Below, in pieces: positions 4,600-11,292 of a DNA stretch of 11,292 nucleotides. A program made the position numbers and the translations under genes. Numbering within the stretch: the stretch's first letter is position 1; the number at the start of each line of letters is the position of its first letter. Below the pieces are notes generated by a model. The model searched no databases, was not told the origin of the DNA, and was given only the letters and a program-made list of their open reading frames with translations. This stretch comes from Deltaproteobacteria bacterium (GTDB lineage Bacteria; Desulfobacterota; Desulfobacteria; Desulfobacterales; ETH-SRB1). The stretch is from positions 1-11,292 of the forward strand of contig JAUWQK010000015.1 in assembly GCA_030611115.1 (NCBI GenBank), in the 5' to 3' direction.

Positions 4600-5760
4600 T
4601 ACTTTTAGCATTAATGGTATGGCGACAAAGGTGCCCAGAGTGCTGCCGAGATTTGTAAATATTACCACTAAAAGAATACGGGTTACTTTGTTTCTCCAGA
4701 AACCCTTTATGGAAAGTATATCTTCCGTAAGGCTTTCAAAGTCCTTAACTTTTGGTTTCCTTGAAACAGCTTCCACAATCCCGGAAACCCAGCCCGCGGC
4801 AATCATTGGGTTTAAAGAAGTTAAAGGCGCCGCCAGAATGGAAGCCAGCACTGTAAGAGGATGGGCCAGAGCTATTATGGCCCCAAGGCCGGCCAAAACC
4901 CCGTTTGCAATAATCCACCACGTTATCATGTGAGTTCCTGTATCATATCCTCCCCAGAAAAAGCCGAAGATAAAAAGCAACAATATACCAAAAGGAATAA
5001 CCCATTTAAAAAGACCGGAGGCCAGACTTTTGGGCGGAATTTCCTCAAGCCCCTTTATATCTGTGTCGGCATTCCAGTACTTTTTTATGCCCGACACATG
5101 TCCCGCGCCGACAACAGCTACTATCTTTTTTCCCGGAGCCGTCCTTATCTTATATGCAAGATATTGGTCCCTTTCGTCTATAAGTATATTTCTCAGCACG
5201 GGAAGTGATTTTTCAATATCTGCAAGAATAAGCTGAAGGGCATCTTGCTGCTTCATTTTTTCAATTTCTTCTTCGCTGATTTCATCAACTCCTCCCAGCG
5301 ACAAGACAAACTGAAACAGCAGTTTTAGCTTGTCCCAAAGACCCATTATGCGCCAGGTTCTTGACAAGGTAATACGAATCTCTCTGTCAGCAAGATGTAT
5401 TTTTGCTCCGATTGCTTCTCCTTTTTCAATGGCCTTTAACATTTCCTCGCCGGCTTTTAAATTTAATTTCCTGGCAATCCGTTTTTGAAATGAAGCAAGA
5501 AGAAGGTTGGAAAGGAGGAGAAATGCTTTTTTATCCTTAATTACCTTTATTATATCCATCTGTTGCCATTTATCCTTTTGACTGATAGCCTGGTATCTGG
5601 ATTGGCAAAGCTCGACGCAGACGCAGTCCGGTTTTTCCTCCTCGATAACCGAGCTGACCAGCTCCACGCTTTCCCTGGATATATGGGCTGTTCCTAAAAG
5701 TATGATTTCTTTATCTTCAAAATTAAGGCGATGTGCCGCCTCGTCGTTGTTAATTTCCAT
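4594..5760 (-). CDS. TraB/PrgY-family membrane protein
   Basis: 388 residues from ATG 5760; a TTG codon directly before it gives one more residue and is a poorer start. The ribosome site AAGGAAG lies seven bases upstream. The N-terminal TraB domain shows LLGTAHIS (21-28, H26), VCVELCQSRY (47-56, E50) and VVGAGHVSGI (216-225, H221), the His/Glu pattern proposed for a metal-dependent hydrolase-like fold shared with PrgY, which degrades or blocks sex pheromone in Enterococcus. The C-terminal third is membranous: about 252-270, 279-300, 303-325 and 365-388, with the conserved HPLTVLASILAAPLTSLNP loop at 300-318. TIGR00261-like proteins are common in archaea and deltaproteobacteria; their role there is unknown. 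The upstream region 5761-5865 is AT-rich, with a TATAAT on this strand at 5814-5809 but no good -35, and a short palindrome CCTGCCAGCAGG at 5783-5794. Confidence 0.87.
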   Translation of the reverse strand: MEINNDEAAHRLNFEDKEIILLGTAHISRESVELVSSVIEEEKPDCVCVELCQSRYQAISQKDKWQQMDIIKVIKDKKAFLLLSNLLLASFQKRIARKLNLKAGEEMLKAIEKGEAIGAKIHLADREIRITLSRTWRIMGLWDKLKLLFQFVLSLGGVDEISEEEIEKMKQQDALQLILADIEKSLPVLRNILIDERDQYLAYKIRTAPGKKIVAVVGAGHVSGIKKYWNADTDIKGLEEIPPKSLASGLFKWVIPFGILLLFIFGFFWGGYDTGTHMITWWIIANGVLAGLGAIIALAHPLTVLASILAAPLTSLNPMIAAGWVSGIVEAVSRKPKVKDFESLTEDILSIKGFWRNKVTRILLVVIFTNLGSTLGTFVAIPLMLKVL

Positions 5761-5865
5761 CAAATATCTTCCTTATATAAGACCTGCCAGCAGGCAAAAA
5801 AATAAAATATTATATCTGTCATGTTAATGCAAGATGAAACAAAATTATAATTGTGCTATAGGAAA

Positions 5866-6063
5866 TAAAGTGCCTAAAGTTGCGGTATGCCTTCGGCGTG
5901 CTTTAGATATTTAGCGCTTCCTGGCTCCCATGCTCCAGCGTGGGAACGAGAAGCGCTAAAACTGTAACCTACTTTTTGGGCTTGCTGAAGGATACTCAAA
6001 GTTGTGTGGAAAAAATTAAAATTGGCGGCGCCAAAGGCGCATTCCTTAACTTTAGGCACTTTA
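5866..6063. repeat. Palindromic element with AAAGTGCCTAAAGTT ends
   Basis: Perfect 16-bp terminal inverted repeats: TAAAGTGCCTAAAGTT at 5866-5881 and its complement at 6048-6063. Inside each end is a small GC-rich hairpin (GCCTTCGGC near 5889; GCGCCAAAGGCGC near 6028-6040). A REP-like palindrome lies within (5911-5959). A third copy of ACTTTAGGCACTT is at 6237-6249. No convincing gene is seen here. Confidence 0.7.
5911..5959. repeat. REP-like palindrome (TCCCAtgCTCCAgcgTGGGA core)
   Basis: Outer arms TTAGCGCTTC (5911-5920) and GAAGCGCTAA (5950-5959) are perfectly inverse. Inside, TCCCA (5926-5930) pairs with TGGGA (5941-5945) and continues to a TCCA loop. Palindromes with this core are widespread as intergenic repeats in proteobacterial genomes. 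Confidence 0.75.
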
Positions 6064-6068
6064 ATATA

Positions 6069-6250
6069 CTTCATACCTCGAAAGGCCACAAATTGCGGTT
6101 TTTCACTGGCCATGAACACCAATAGCTACGTTGCTCAGGCTTGCAATAGCCTGCTATTACGCGTCTTCGCGCCTTGCTCTTGATGCTCATTGCTCACCGA
6201 AAAAAACGCAAATTGCAACCTTCCGAGGTATAGCTCACTTTAGGCACTTA
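6069..6250. repeat. Imperfect long inverted repeat upstream of the Fe-S protein gene
   Basis: TACCTCGAAAGGCCACAAATTGCG (6074-6097) is matched in inverse sense by 6207-6230 (about 18 of 24), and the arms continue into T-rich against A-rich stretches (6098-6103 and 6198-6206). The middle holds smaller palindromes (AGGCT-AGCCT near 6138-6153, CGCG around 6160-6170). Together with 5866-6063 this fills the space between the divergent TraB-family and Fe-S genes. Confidence 0.6.
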
Positions 6251-6266
6251 AGTTTATGAGTCATAT

Positions 6267-7577
6267 ATGTCCAGCATGAAAGAGCTTGCCCTTCTTATGA
6301 GGGCATTGGAACACCAGCTAAAGACCTGCACTCGATGCGGGATGTGTCAGGCCGTATGTCCTCTTTTTGATCAGACCGGCATTGAAGCTGATGTCGCGCG
6401 CGGAAAACTGGCCATGCTCGAAGGTCTTGCTGAGGAAATGTTTAAAAATCCCAAAGGGGTTTATGAACGTCTCGGTCGCTGTCTTCTTTGCGGGTCGTGT
6501 GCGGCTAACTGCCCAAGCGGAGTAAACGTGCTGGAATTTTTTATTAAAGCCCGTGCAATCCTTACACAATTCATTGGTCTGTCTCTGGCGAAGAAAATAA
6601 TTTTAAGGATTATGCTGGCCCATCCTTATACTTTTGACATGTTGATGGAATTCTTGCCTAAAGTCCAGAAAATTTTTACAAAACCGGCCGGCGAAAATTT
6701 TGGTACTTCATGTGTACGCTTTGTGTCACCTTTAATACAGGACAGGCATTTTAAACCCCTTGCACCTGTGCCCTTCCACCGCATAGTCCCGGCTCTAAAT
6801 TCATATCCCAGAAAATCCCGCTTAAAGGTGGCTTTTTTTGTCGGTTGTCTGATCGATAAGGTCTTCCCCCAGGTTGCTGAAGCAGTTATCGACGTGCTTA
6901 ATTATCACGAAGTTGGTATATTTATACCAAAGAGACAAGGATGTTGCGGCGCTCCGGCTGTTTCATCCGGAGACACAGTTACGTTTGGGCGGCTGGTGCG
7001 ACACAACCTGGAACTGCTTGATATCGTTGAGTTTGACTATCTGGTTACCGCATGTGCCACCTGTACTTTCATGATAAAAAAAATATGGCCTGCAATGACA
7101 AAAAATCAGTCTGCCGGAATCAGATCCAGAGTTGAGGCACTTGCTGAAAAGACACTTGATATTAATCAGTTTTTAGTATCAAAAGTGGGGCTTAAAAATG
7201 AAAATTATCCTACAAATGAAAAGAAGATTATAACCTATCATGATCCGTGCCATCTATCAAAATCTTTGGGAGTATCAACCGAACCAAGAGCACTCATTAA
7301 AGCGAATTCAAAGTACCTTCTTAGAGAAATGCCCGAATCTGACTGGTGCTGTGGATTGGGGGGAAGCTTTAATTTGCAGTATTATGATCTTTCGGCCAAA
7401 ATTGGAAAGCGGAAACGCGATAATATTAAATCAACAGGTTGTTCTGTGGTGGCCACCGGGTGCCCTGCCTGTATGATTCAGATTGCCGACATGCTTTCAA
7501 AATCAGGAGATCCGATTGTTGTCAAACATCCGGTAATGATTTATGCCGAGTCTTTGAAAAATAATACCCCTAACTAA
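6267..7577 (+). CDS. GlcF-like (Fe-S)-binding oxidoreductase subunit with two CCG domains
   Basis: 436 residues. Two N-terminal [4Fe-4S] ferredoxin motifs are complete: C21-x2-C24-x2-C27-x3-C31-P and C72-x2-C75-x2-C78-x3-C82-P. Two CCG domains (PF02754) are also complete: C194, C226-C227, C263-x2-C266; and C328, C361-C362, C399-x2-C402. This is the layout of GlcF (glycolate oxidase iron-sulfur subunit), shared with HdrD/LldE-type electron-transfer subunits. It would pass electrons from a flavoprotein (GlcD-like) to a quinone or other carrier, in the cytoplasm or at the inner membrane face. No flavoprotein partner gene lies in the window, so the substrate is open. Start: ATG 6267 has no strong Shine-Dalgarno sequence; ATG 6276 is an equal alternative. 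The upstream region is repeat-filled. The last bases overlap a small frame on the opposite strand. Confidence 0.9.
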   Translation: MSSMKELALLMRALEHQLKTCTRCGMCQAVCPLFDQTGIEADVARGKLAMLEGLAEEMFKNPKGVYERLGRCLLCGSCAANCPSGVNVLEFFIKARAILTQFIGLSLAKKIILRIMLAHPYTFDMLMEFLPKVQKIFTKPAGENFGTSCVRFVSPLIQDRHFKPLAPVPFHRIVPALNSYPRKSRLKVAFFVGCLIDKVFPQVAEAVIDVLNYHEVGIFIPKRQGCCGAPAVSSGDTVTFGRLVRHNLELLDIVEFDYLVTACATCTFMIKKIWPAMTKNQSAGIRSRVEALAEKTLDINQFLVSKVGLKNENYPTNEKKIITYHDPCHLSKSLGVSTEPRALIKANSKYLLREMPESDWCCGLGGSFNLQYYDLSAKIGKRKRDNIKSTGCSVVATGCPACMIQIADMLSKSGDPIVVKHPVMIYAESLKNNTPN

Positions 7578-7735
7578 TTTTTTTCTTTTGTTTCAAGCTG
7601 TTTCTTGTTGTCCTTGTCGCTTGTCACCTGACAAGATCTTCGCAGTCAGGTTGAAATTCCCATTTTGGGCAGGATATAAGCCTGCAACAAAAACCATATT
7701 GCCACAATTATTAGAAAAATGACTATTGGTCGCAT
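7574..7735 (-). CDS. Tentative small membrane-anchored selenoprotein (or 29-residue membrane peptide ending at the UGA)
   Basis: ATG 7735 follows a strong ribosome site (AAGGAG at 7748-7743, seven bases away). The product begins with a single hydrophobic segment (PIVIFLIIVAIWFLLQAYIL, residues 3-22), then LPKMGIST and a TGA at codon 30 (7648-7646). The frame continues LRRSCQVTSDKDNKKQ and a Lys/Glu-rich tail to TAG at 7576-7574, 53 residues in all. A 6-bp hairpin with an AGGU loop follows the TGA at the spacing used in E. coli fdhF (separate entry). If recoded, the protein would be a membrane anchor with a U30-x4-C35 pair and a charged tail. If not, it is a 29-residue membrane peptide. I know no family for it. 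It overlaps the end of the opposite Fe-S gene by four bases and lies 155 bases after glyS on the same strand. The start and membrane segment are well supported; the recoding is a hypothesis. Confidence 0.45.
7620..7648 (-). promoter_or_regulatory. Candidate SECIS hairpin in the small membrane frame
   Basis: CUUGUC (bases 14-19 counted from the U of UGA) pairs perfectly with GACAAG (24-29), leaving loop AGGU with GG at 21-22. In E. coli fdhF the looped GG is at 22-23 within AGGUCU. No T run follows on either strand, so a terminator is unlikely. It is only a six-pair stem and could be chance. Confidence 0.4.
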
Positions 7736-7890
7736 AATATTGCTCCTTGGTTAATATTAAAAGGATTAGACACTGTTTTTTCTTTAGGCTCACTTGGGCG
7801 AGTTTCAGATATTCTTACATTTTATTATCAGTGGGCGAGTCTTGTATCATGTAATTTGCCCTGATTTATTGAGAAGTTGCGACATTCGGG
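7736..7890. repeat. glyS 3' intergenic stretch with a spaced direct repeat
   Basis: TGGGCGAGT occurs at 7795-7803 and again at 7832-7840, 37 bases apart start to start. No terminator for glyS is evident. Apart from the ribosome site for the small frame (7743-7748), I see nothing else in this stretch. Confidence 0.45.
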
Positions 7891-10002
7891 CTAATTGTGC
7901 GTCGGCGTGGAAATTTTTGAAAAATCAGCAAACATACCGAACATGTCTGCTATATTGATAAGCAGAGCAAGTCTGTTTTCCCGAAGGTTCATATCATCTG
8001 CCATAACCATGACCCCGTCAAAAAAATCATCCACGACATTGCGTAGAGAAGCTATATCATAAAGTGCCTGGTCAAAAAGTCCTTTATCAAGATCATCTAA
8101 TACCTTTTTATTGACCTTCTTGTAGGCTTCAAAAAGAGCTGTCTCGCATTTATCCTGAAACAGATTTTCATCAACGTCTTTGCTTTTGGGGAGTTCGGCT
8201 TTTTTTATTATATTAACCACACGCTTGAAAGCAATAGACAATGGCTCAAAGTCCGGCTTGGTCTTAAGCTTTTCTAACGCCCTAACTCTGCTCCATATAT
8301 TCGGCACATGATCTGCTGTAACACTTATTACCGCTGATATAATATCTTTTGTAAATCCCTCTTCGGAGAGAAGATGGGCAATACGATTTTTCAGAAAAGA
8401 GTAAACATCTGCAACATTTTTCTTAAACTCCTGATCGCTTTTTGGGCCAAAAAGTTTCATGCTCTTTTCTATCATCCCAATTAGGGGAAAAGAGAAATCT
8501 TTGTTAAGCATGATCTGAATAATACCGATGCCCTGCCTCCGAAGTGCATAAGGATCAGAAGCCCCTGTCGGAATTAGTCCGGCAACAAAACATCCGCATA
8601 TGGAATCAATTTTGTCGGCAAAACTGAGAATGGAACCTGCAAGCGTTTCCGGAAGCGGCCCGCCGGAATAGCTGGGTCGGTAATGCTCCTCAATTGCATA
8701 TGCAACATCATCAGGTTCTCCGGCATTCAGAGCATAAATTCTTCCCATAACGCCCTGCAATTTAGGGAACTCAACTACTACCTGGCTCACAAGATCAGCC
8801 TTGCACATCAAAGCAGCTTTTCCAACATTTTCTTTAAGATCAGGCTTGTGTTGATTTAAATCAGAATCATGCAAAATTTCATCTGCCAGATATTCGGCTG
8901 TTTTTTTGACTCGTATTACCTTTTCATACATGGATCCCAGGCTGGCCTGAAAAAGTACGCCTTTCAGTTTTTCTATCCGGTCTTCAAAAGAAGATTTTGA
9001 ATCACTCCTGTAAAAGAACCGGGCATCTTCCAGCCGGGCTCTGAGCACTCTTTCATGCCCTTTTGCAACAAGCGACATATCCTTTGCACGCGTATTATTA
9101 ACGCTGATAAAACAGGACATGAGCTTGCCTTTTTTATCAACCACACTAAAATATTTCTGATGCTCACGCATAGCAGTAATCAAAACCTCATCAGGAAGCT
9201 CAAGAAACTTTGTATCAAACTTTCCTGCAACGACTGCCGGGTATTCAACAAGGTTGGTTACAATATCCACGAGTTCATCATCCTGCAGCACCCTGCCATT
9301 CAGGCTCTCTGCAACTTTTGCCGTCTCGCTTTCAATAATTTCCCTTCGTTTTTTTGAATCCACCATCACATAAGCTGAATCCAGCGCTTTTATGTATTCA
9401 TCCGGATTAGAAATCTTTATTCTGCCGGGTTGCATAAAACTGTGACCTGATGTGTATCTACTGCTTTTAATATTCCCCACTATAAAAGGAATTATTTTAT
9501 TCCCCAAAAGAGCAAGTATGGTATGAATTGGCCTCGCAAATTCAACAGACATGTCCGCCCATCTCATAGTTTTGGGGAAAGATACAGCCGCAATCACATC
9601 AGGAAGCATGCTTTTTAGAAGAAGTCCGGTTTTCAAACCATGTTCTACCTTTTTTGCGCATAAATAAGCACCCTTCTTCGTCTCCTTGATTATTATATCT
9701 TTAACTGAAACGCCGACCTTTTCAGCAAATTTTTTTGCCGCTATGGTGGGATTACCCTGTTCATCAAATCCTATACTTGCGGGAGGCCCTGTCACCTCAG
9801 TTGTAAGAGGTCTCTGCATGCCTGAAACATTTTTTACTTCAAGAACAAGTCTTCTTGGTGTTCCAAAAGTCTCAGCAGTTCCATGTTCAATACGTCCATC
9901 CGCCAACTTCTTTAAAAGCATAGCTGACAATGCATTCAATGCCGGCTCTATATAACCTGCCGGAATTTCTTCAGTACCTATTTCAAGTAATAGACTGTCC
10001 AT
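7891..10002 (-). CDS. glyS: Glycyl-tRNA synthetase beta subunit
   Basis: 703 residues, close to the usual 690 or so. With GlyQ it forms the bacterial alpha2beta2 glycyl-tRNA synthetase that charges tRNA-Gly; the beta subunit provides tRNA recognition. The start MDSLLLEIGTEEIP is typical of GlyS, and AGAGG lies five bases before ATG 10002; a longer TTG-started reading (to 10056) runs into a mobile-element remnant and is rejected. Family blocks visible: TPRRLVLEV near 66-74, the HD-like KADLVSQVVVEFPKLQGVMGR beginning at K401, DPYALRRQ at 483-490, and a C-terminal DALR-type anticodon-binding region. All appear intact with no frameshift. glyQ lies upstream on the same strand, but 321 bases of repeats separate them, whereas these genes are often nearly adjacent. 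Confidence 0.95.
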   Translation of the reverse strand: MDSLLLEIGTEEIPAGYIEPALNALSAMLLKKLADGRIEHGTAETFGTPRRLVLEVKNVSGMQRPLTTEVTGPPASIGFDEQGNPTIAAKKFAEKVGVSVKDIIIKETKKGAYLCAKKVEHGLKTGLLLKSMLPDVIAAVSFPKTMRWADMSVEFARPIHTILALLGNKIIPFIVGNIKSSRYTSGHSFMQPGRIKISNPDEYIKALDSAYVMVDSKKRREIIESETAKVAESLNGRVLQDDELVDIVTNLVEYPAVVAGKFDTKFLELPDEVLITAMREHQKYFSVVDKKGKLMSCFISVNNTRAKDMSLVAKGHERVLRARLEDARFFYRSDSKSSFEDRIEKLKGVLFQASLGSMYEKVIRVKKTAEYLADEILHDSDLNQHKPDLKENVGKAALMCKADLVSQVVVEFPKLQGVMGRIYALNAGEPDDVAYAIEEHYRPSYSGGPLPETLAGSILSFADKIDSICGCFVAGLIPTGASDPYALRRQGIGIIQIMLNKDFSFPLIGMIEKSMKLFGPKSDQEFKKNVADVYSFLKNRIAHLLSEEGFTKDIISAVISVTADHVPNIWSRVRALEKLKTKPDFEPLSIAFKRVVNIIKKAELPKSKDVDENLFQDKCETALFEAYKKVNKKVLDDLDKGLFDQALYDIASLRNVVDDFFDGVMVMADDMNLRENRLALLINIADMFGMFADFSKISTPTHN

Positions 10003-10018
10003 ATCCGCCTCTATTTTT

Positions 10019-10054
10019 GAGACCTTTGAAAAACGCTCAATTTCCAAAGGTCTC
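10019..10054. repeat. Element A remnant (36-bp terminal palindrome)
   Basis: GAGACCTTTG (10019-10028) and CAAAGGTCTC (10045-10054) are exact inverse ends of element A enclosing only 16 bases, including the CGCTCAATTT stretch seen near the ends of the full copies. It looks like an internal-deletion form. It lies 17 bases upstream of the glyS start codon; no clean target duplication is seen. Confidence 0.75.
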
Positions 10055-10060
10055 AATTTT

Positions 10061-10322
10061 GTAGTAGTTTAGCTTTTTGAAACAAGATAGACGCATGAGC
10101 TTCAGGTATAATACATTCAAATCAGGAAACTGTTTGAACGCATTAGATATCATTAAGTAAAGAACCTTATCTGGATTATGTATCTCTCTATAAAATCTCG
10201 CTGAACTGCAATCATATATTTAAATTCTCGGCGAGTTCTTTCTTTATGATATGTTATGCGAGAGTTTTTCATGGTTTGAATGTATTATACCTGAAGCGGA
10301 TATATTTTCAAAAAACTATTAC
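10061..10322. mobile_element. Element B, long form, in the glyQ-glyS gap
   Basis: Outer ends GTAGTAGTTTAGCTTTTTG (10061-10079) and, inversely, GTAATAGTTTTTTGAAAA (10322-10305) are related to the ends of the short form at 1673-1739. Further in are perfect 23-bp inverted arms, 10099-10121 and 10275-10297 (GCTTCAGGTATAATACATT and on). The core holds a small frame on the minus strand (10272-10153, 39 codons, very basic, no ribosome site), which I do not recognise. The right end is one base from the glyQ stop codon. No target duplication is evident. Confidence 0.65.
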
Positions 10323-10323
10323 G

Positions 10324-11196
10324 TTATTTCATGTTAAGGTCAGGAAACCCTTTGGCTTCTCTTTGTGCCAGATATTGTTCTGCGCAAGCTCTTGCAAGGT
10401 TTCTAATACGTGCAATATAACCGGTTCTCTCTGTAACGCTTATTGCTCCGCGAGCGTCAAGTATATTAAAGGTATGTGAACACTTTAAGCAGTATTCGTA
10501 GGCAGGAATAACGAGTTTTTCCTTAATAATACGTTTAGCTTCAGCCTCGTATTTATTGAAAAGATCAAGCAGCATATCAACATCCGCTAGCTCAAAATTA
10601 TATGTTGACTGCTCGACCTCCTGCTGATGATAAACATCTCCATAAGTTATATTGTTATTCCATTGCAAATCATAGACGTTATCCACACCCTGCAAGTACA
10701 TGGAAATGCGTTCAAGACCATAAGTAATTTCCACGGATACAGGATGCAGTTCGATACTGCCTGCCATTTGAAAATATGTAAATTGAGTAATCTCCATGCC
10801 ATCCAGCCAGACTTCCCAGCCAAGACCGGAGGCCCCTAACGTGGGCGACTCCCAGTCATCCTCAACGAATCTGATATCATGCTCAAGGCTGTTTATTCCA
10901 AGTGCCTTCAGGCTCTGCAAGTACTGCTTCTGAACATCTATGGGAGAAGGTTTGAGTATTACCTGAAACTGATAGTAATGTTGCAGTCTGTTTGGATTTT
11001 CACCATAACGGCCATCTGTGGGACGCCTTGAAGGCTGAACATAAGCCACATTCCAGGGTTCAGGGCCAAGTACCTTTAATAGGGTTGCCGGATGAAATGT
11101 TCCAGCACCAACCTCAATATCATATGGTTGAACCAGCACACATCCCTTACGCGCCCAAAATTTCTGTAACGATAGTATAACCTCCTGAAAATTCAT
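10324..11196 (-). CDS. glyQ: Glycyl-tRNA synthetase alpha subunit
   Basis: 290 residues, the normal GlyQ length. The alpha subunit carries the class II catalytic core that activates glycine with ATP. The start [14 protein letters not shown] is typical, with AGAGG about eight bases before ATG 11196. Highly conserved GlyQ blocks are present: GAGTFHPAT (30-38), [21 protein letters not shown] in the class II core (52-72), [21 protein letters not shown] (110-130), and EITQFTYFQ after it. The C-terminal part ends in a charged helix with GFPDLNMK. No damage is seen. The stop codon is one base from the edge of the long element B, so an insertion directly behind the gene is likely. Expression with glyS therefore depends on read-through across about 320 bases of palindromic DNA, or on a separate promoter for glyS. 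Confidence 0.97.
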   Translation of the reverse strand: MNFQEVILSLQKFWARKGCVLVQPYDIEVGAGTFHPATLLKVLGPEPWNVAYVQPSRRPTDGRYGENPNRLQHYYQFQVILKPSPIDVQKQYLQSLKALGINSLEHDIRFVEDDWESPTLGASGLGWEVWLDGMEITQFTYFQMAGSIELHPVSVEITYGLERISMYLQGVDNVYDLQWNNNITYGDVYHQQEVEQSTYNFELADVDMLLDLFNKYEAEAKRIIKEKLVIPAYEYCLKCSHTFNILDARGAISVTERTGYIARIRNLARACAEQYLAQREAKGFPDLNMK

Positions 11197-11218
11197 CTCT
11201 CTTTCCTCTGTACGTTAA

Positions 11219-11234
11219 CTAAGTTGAGCGATTT
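11219..11234. repeat. Element C terminal-repeat copy upstream of glyQ
   Basis: CTAAGTTGAGCGATTT matches the terminal repeat of element C (1744-1908) over 16 bases, in the same orientation relative to the gene that follows. After that the sequence diverges, so this is a solo end, a remnant, or a shared site that the element resembles. Confidence 0.55.
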
Positions 11235-11245
11235 ATGAGGTTATT

Positions 11246-11273
11246 AGGCTATCTTTTTAAAACCGTATGTCAA
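11246..11273 (-). promoter_or_regulatory. Candidate glyQ promoter
   Basis: On the minus strand a perfect TTGACA (11273-11268) is followed by a 16-base spacer and TAGCCT (11251-11246), a -10 matching at three bases. It lies about 50 bases upstream of the glyQ start, with the element C end between promoter and gene. No T-box-like leader is visible in the short space available. Confidence 0.4.
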
Positions 11274-11292
11274 GTTTCTTTTTCAGGTTTTC

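Noticed and set aside
5874..6122. Small frames on both strands across the palindrome cluster
   Set aside because: They are translations of repeat DNA, including the REP-like core, with no ribosome sites or family features.
7620..7635. Hairpin CTTGTC-ACCT-GACAAG as a terminator for the Fe-S gene
   Set aside because: No run of T follows on either strand, and the stem is short.
7593..7793. 66-codon minus-strand frame overlapping the small membrane frame
   Set aside because: It is out of frame with the strong ribosome site at 7748-7743 and gives no coherent protein.
10003..10056. 18-residue N-terminal extension of GlyS
   Set aside because: It starts at TTG within the element A remnant; ATG 10002 has a ribosome site and the family-typical start.

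Overview
The window looks like chromosomal DNA from a mesophilic, AT-leaning, repeat-rich Deltaproteobacterium (Desulfobacterota), most likely a sulfate-reducing Desulfobacterales relative. This rests on the protein set (YkgJ-type cysteine-cluster protein, FmdB-type zinc ribbon, CCG-domain Fe-S oxidoreductase subunit, long PurN, TraB-family membrane protein, split glyQ/glyS), on selenocysteine use, and on a high density of short dispersed palindromic elements. No taxon can be named from the sequence alone.

Layout. 1-304 (-): 5' part of a redoxin gene with an in-frame UGA at the active-site position, read here as selenocysteine (UxxC motif) with a stem-loop just downstream. 428-1207 (-): YkgJ-family protein. 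1208-1943: a gene-free stretch holding an inverted pair of heptad arrays and three miniature inverted-repeat elements (called here A, B and C). 1944-2948 (+): a small PC4-like protein and a nucleoside phosphorylase. 2983-3286 (+): a tRNA-Val(GAC) unit with promoter and terminator, and a second copy of element A lodged between promoter and tRNA. 3374-4538 (+): FmdB-type protein and a PurN-type formyltransferase. 4594-5760 (-): TraB-family membrane protein, convergent with purN. 5866-6250: a cluster of nested palindromes. 6267-7577 (+): GlcF-like Fe-S protein. 7574-7735 (-): a very short membrane-anchored reading frame with an in-frame UGA and a hairpin at the right distance, a tentative second selenoprotein. 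7891-11196 (-): glyS and glyQ, separated by 321 bases filled by a remnant of element A and a long copy of element B.

The genes are mostly housekeeping (glycyl-tRNA synthetase, valine tRNA, purine synthesis and salvage). They do not form one pathway. Two things stand out. One is UGA recoding: one strong case and one tentative new one, both invisible to standard gene calling. The other is how at least three families of miniature elements have inserted at gene borders: in a tRNA leader, at -10 boxes, and between the two subunits of one enzyme.
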